Shown here one piece after another: positions 12,135 through 14,359 of a stretch of DNA of 14,359 nucleotides. Under the pieces are notes generated by a model that saw only the letters and a program-made list of their open reading frames with translations, was not told the origin of the DNA and did no database searches. The stretch is taken from assembly GCA_964416665.1 (NCBI GenBank), contig CAYQFA010000023.1:1-14359 (forward strand). The letters run 5' to 3'. Position numbers and translations under genes: made by a program. Position 1 is the first letter of the stretch. Each line of letters begins with the position of its first letter. This DNA comes from JAKAGE01 sp964416665. Its GTDB lineage: Bacteria; Patescibacteriota; Minisyncoccia; UBA6257; 2-01-FULL-56-20.

Positions 12135-12163
12135 TTGATAAAAACTTATAAATCGGTCATAAT
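12135..12163 (+). promoter_or_regulatory. Promoter for the lipoprotein gene
   Basis: TTGATA (12135-12140), a 17-bp spacer and CATAAT (12158-12163), with a +1 near 12170 and a leader of about 90 nt. A second, weaker option is TTGACA (12202-12207)-18-GATAGA (12226-12231), which would leave a leader of about 20 nt lacking the stems described below. Confidence 0.5.
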
Positions 12164-12176
12164 TATGGCGTAGTTT

Positions 12177-12252
12177 CGAAGTGGGGCTTAACCCCCTTCG
12201 TTTGACAACTCAATACGTCTGAAACGATAGACCAACGGAGTTGTCAGAGGAG
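12177..12252 (+). promoter_or_regulatory. Structured 5' leader ending at the Shine-Dalgarno
   Basis: Two stems lie in the leader. Stem 1 is CGAAG-(T bulge)-GGGG (12177-12186) with CCCC-CTTCG (12192-12200), loop CTTAA. Stem 2 is TGACAACTC (12203-12211) with GAGTTGTCA (12238-12246), 9 perfect pairs, with an inner GTCT/AGAC pair of arms. The 3' arm of stem 2 touches the SD AGAGGAG (12246-12252), which sits 6 nt before the ATG. This could modulate translation or mRNA stability. No known riboswitch consensus is recognised. Confidence 0.5.
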
Positions 12253-12258
12253 AAAACG

Positions 12259-14175
12259 ATGATCAGCATCGGCAGAAGTTTCACCAGCTTTATTATCTTC
12301 GCCGTCACGCTGCCGATGATATTCGGCGGCACGATCGGCTGCGGCGGTACCGGTGGCTCGGGAACCGTCAACAAGACAAACCCCACCATCACGTGGGCAG
12401 ACCCGGCACCGATCACATACAACGCAACATTGGCATCGGCGCTCAATGCGACGAGTACCGTCACGGGAAGCTACGCTTACACAGCGACTCCCGCCGGCGG
12501 CTCGGCAGTCACGGTCACGTCAGCAACAGTGCTGACGGCCGGAAGCTACACGCTCGGTGTGACCCTTACGCCAAGTGACAGCAACGACTACAACACGGCA
12601 AGCGCATCGGTACCACTCACGGTGAATAAAGCGACGCCGGCACTCACACTGCCAGCGGAAGGCACAGTTACCTATCCGGCACCGCTTTCGGCCACACAGC
12701 TCGACGCGACAGCGTTGGGTGTTGACGGAAAGACGCTCGCAGGAAGCTTCACCTACACGGCGACGCCCACCGCGGGCGGAACCACACAAACGGCGACCGC
12801 GGGAACCATTCTCACGGTCGGCGCCTGGACGCTGACAGCGGACTTCGCCCCAACAGACTCCAACGACTATGTCACGACCGCAAGCGTGTCGGCGACATTG
12901 AACGTTGTCTGCGGCGCACCGGTGTTGGATTCGATCAGCCCGGCGGCGTGGTGGTTCAGTGGGGACTTTGTAGGGATCGTACCAATCGAAGTCAATGGTG
13001 CCTGCTTCCAAAGCGGAGATCAATTTTCCATGGACTTCGGTCCAGGGGTCGCCAACTGGGGATCCGTAACCGAAGTCACCGCCAATCAGATCACCGTCGA
13101 CCTCGGATTGGGATCTAACCTTTCTGGTGTGCCGATGGCCGTGAAAACAACCGACTCGCGCGCCGGCGGAACTCCAACCTCCAACGCGCTCTACTGGCTT
13201 TCGCTGGGCGACCAAAACCAGGGAGATTTTTTCTCTGATGGAACTTGGGCGCATGTTGGGAATAACACAGCGACAGGAGCGAGCACCCTCTACCAATCCG
13301 ACGCAACGGGCAATCTCATAAAGAGCTGCTCGGGCGGTTGGGGTGTCTCTATCGACCGCTCTACGGGCAATATTGCCACGGCAGGAGGCGTAGTTACGAT
13401 GACGGTGAATGCGTTTGGCACTTGCTCCACGGTCGCCTTTATGAAAAGCGATGGGAATGACGAAACTATGTCATCCATGGTCGCATTGAATGGTCGGTAT
13501 TGCGGAGTAAGACCAAACGCCAACCTAGTAAGTTGCGCTCTGGAAAGCCAAGGGCTGAATGCAACTCCTACCTCAACCAACGCAACGGCTTTCGCGGCGG
13601 TCTGCGGAAGCCCGTGGTCGAGTGTGGCGACAACCATCGCCGGACGCGATACCATGATTGTCTTCTGCCGTGAAAAAACGGCAACCACCACAACCCCAAG
13701 CCTCGTCTCGATCGACATGGCTACCATGACGATCGGAACGGTGACACAACTCACCAACTTCACCACCTACTCGGCGATGTCGGCGGCGAGTAAGACGGCG
13801 AATGGATGGTCCACGGCCGGAGGATGGCCTATGGCGCTCTCCAGTAACCTCGGCGTGGTTGCAATCTGCTCCACGTATGACAGCGTGTGCGACGTTTTCA
13901 GCACAAGCACGCTGGAAGCAACGGGGGCCAAAATCATTAACGTCCCGGCAAACACGTACCAAATCGCAACTGACACGCTCAACGCGCAGTTCGTCGCTAC
14001 GGTCGGCCATTCTCAAGCGCCGGTCACCACGTTATTGGCGATCGATCCAATGACAGGAGATACCAAAACTCCTGCCGCGACGGTCAATGGCCAAATACTG
14101 GGAACGGTCCTGGTCAGCAACGGTACCGTACTTGGCTCCGATCTGACGGGCCAGACCTACGTCCTCGCCCAGTAA
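12259..14175 (+). CDS. Surface lipoprotein with two tandem MBG-type Ig-like repeats
   Basis: A 638-aa predicted lipoprotein. The N-terminus MISIGRSFTSFIIFAVTLPM leads to GGTIGC, a lipobox-like site with C28 as the lipidated residue. Two tandem Ig-like repeats follow at about 38-124 and 125-217. Each carries 'P..T.T…A..LSATQL/ASALNA', '(A)GSF/YTYTATPxxG' and 'LTPSDSNDY/FAPTDSNDY', the pattern of MBG/Big_3_5-type bacterial adhesin repeats. Residues about 218-290 (CGAPVLDSISPAAWWFSGDF) resemble an IPT/TIG fold. The C-terminal half (about 300-638) is Ser/Thr/Asn-rich with repeated blade-like strands (VSIDRSTGNIATAGG, VSIDMATMTIGTVTQL, LLAIDPMTGDTK), suggesting a beta-propeller. The likely role is surface display or attachment; no enzymatic motif is seen. 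ATG 12259 is chosen over TTG 12241 because of the SD and signal peptide. A strong terminator follows. Confidence 0.82.
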   Translation: MISIGRSFTSFIIFAVTLPMIFGGTIGCGGTGGSGTVNKTNPTITWADPAPITYNATLASALNATSTVTGSYAYTATPAGGSAVTVTSATVLTAGSYTLGVTLTPSDSNDYNTASASVPLTVNKATPALTLPAEGTVTYPAPLSATQLDATALGVDGKTLAGSFTYTATPTAGGTTQTATAGTILTVGAWTLTADFAPTDSNDYVTTASVSATLNVVCGAPVLDSISPAAWWFSGDFVGIVPIEVNGACFQSGDQFSMDFGPGVANWGSVTEVTANQITVDLGLGSNLSGVPMAVKTTDSRAGGTPTSNALYWLSLGDQNQGDFFSDGTWAHVGNNTATGASTLYQSDATGNLIKSCSGGWGVSIDRSTGNIATAGGVVTMTVNAFGTCSTVAFMKSDGNDETMSSMVALNGRYCGVRPNANLVSCALESQGLNATPTSTNATAFAAVCGSPWSSVATTIAGRDTMIVFCREKTATTTTPSLVSIDMATMTIGTVTQLTNFTTYSAMSAASKTANGWSTAGGWPMALSSNLGVVAICSTYDSVCDVFSTSTLEATGAKIINVPANTYQIATDTLNAQFVATVGHSQAPVTTLLAIDPMTGDTKTPAATVNGQILGTVLVSNGTVLGSDLTGQTYVLAQ

Positions 14176-14214
14176 CCCTGCACCTTTGTTTTATTGTTTT
14201 ATTTGCAACACATC

Positions 14215-14246
14215 AGTGGCCTCTCAAATAGAGAGGCCACTTTTTT
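14215..14246 (+). terminator. Intrinsic terminator of the lipoprotein gene
   Basis: A perfect 11-bp stem AGTGGCCTCTC (14215-14225) / GAGAGGCCACT (14231-14241) with loop AAATA, and a T-run from 14241 to 14246. It is a textbook intrinsic terminator 40 nt after the stop. Confidence 0.92.
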
Positions 14247-14282
14247 ATCCGAAATTTTTATTACACCACCTACTTATAGATC

Positions 14283-14359
14283 TTATGGGTTCGTCTCGTT
14301 CAGTCCCGGGTTCGTCACGGTGACGGTGGCCGATGCGGTCACGCCATCGCCGCAGTCCA
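14283..14359 (-). CDS. C-terminal end of a PKD-like secreted protein, partial
   Basis: One minus-strand frame reads DCGDGVTASATVTVTNPGLN followed by ETNP and a TAA stop (14283-14285). 'DCGDG' and 'ASATVTVT' are typical of the end of PKD/Ig-like domains of exported proteins such as the one at 471-1541. Only 24 codons are in the window; the rest lies beyond the edge. The reading is short, so it rests on composition and motif alone. It converges with the lipoprotein gene. Confidence 0.5.
   Translation of the reverse strand, partial: DCGDGVTASATVTVTNPGLNETNP

Noticed and set aside
1..14359. CRISPR array, insertion sequence or prophage
   Set aside because: No direct-repeat array, transposase, integrase or phage gene was seen.

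Overview
The window looks like chromosomal sequence from a Patescibacteria/CPR bacterium, probably of the Parcubacteria type. This is inferred from gene content and style: compact core genes (ybaB, pgeF-murD, gatC-gatA, ligA, a HIT protein, tRNAs) lie among lineage-typical surface proteins. These are a peptidoglycan-binding/PKD protein, a PilX-like pilin, a multi-pass membrane protein and an N-terminal helical-domain/TM/coiled-coil protein. TGA ends genes normally (pgeF), so the UGA=Gly code of Gracilibacteria/SR1 does not apply.

Layout. 1-54: partial tRNA-Met (-), divergent from ybaB (158-415,+). 471-1541 (-): secreted PG-binding/PKD protein. 1542-1881: a strong promoter on the minus strand driving a tRNA-like RNA, followed by a 101-bp branched inverted-repeat element. 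1882-5745 (+): pgeF-murD, then gatC-gatA, ended by a long bidirectional terminator. 5829-7858 (-): two membrane proteins. 7915-7989 (-): tRNA-Asp. 8038-10627 (-): ligA preceded by a PilX-like pilin gene, divergent from a HIT gene (10680-11132,+). 11143-11399 (-): a promoter, a long bulged helix, small hairpins and a terminator, together forming a convincing unassigned ncRNA unit of about 220 nt. 11449-12015 (-) and 12259-14175 (+): a divergent pair of exported proteins (a hypothetical and an Ig-repeat lipoprotein). 14283-14359 (-): the end of a PKD-like CDS that runs off the window.

How the parts fit. PgeF and MurD both serve peptidoglycan synthesis and overlap by ATGA. GatC and GatA are two subunits of the tRNA amidotransferase; gatB is not here. 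LigA seals DNA. The surface genes suggest a cell envelope rich in wall-binding, pilin and lipoprotein components.

The most striking pattern is at the starts of genes. In most transcription units the -10 box sits only 6-8 nt before the ATG, with no Shine-Dalgarno, which predicts leaderless mRNAs. The two genes at 12015 and 12259 are the opposite: they have good SD sequences and real (one of them structured) leaders. The best candidates for something undescribed are the 11.1-11.4 kb ncRNA and the tRNA-like/inverted-repeat RNA at 1.6-1.8 kb. No CRISPR array, transposase or phage gene was seen.
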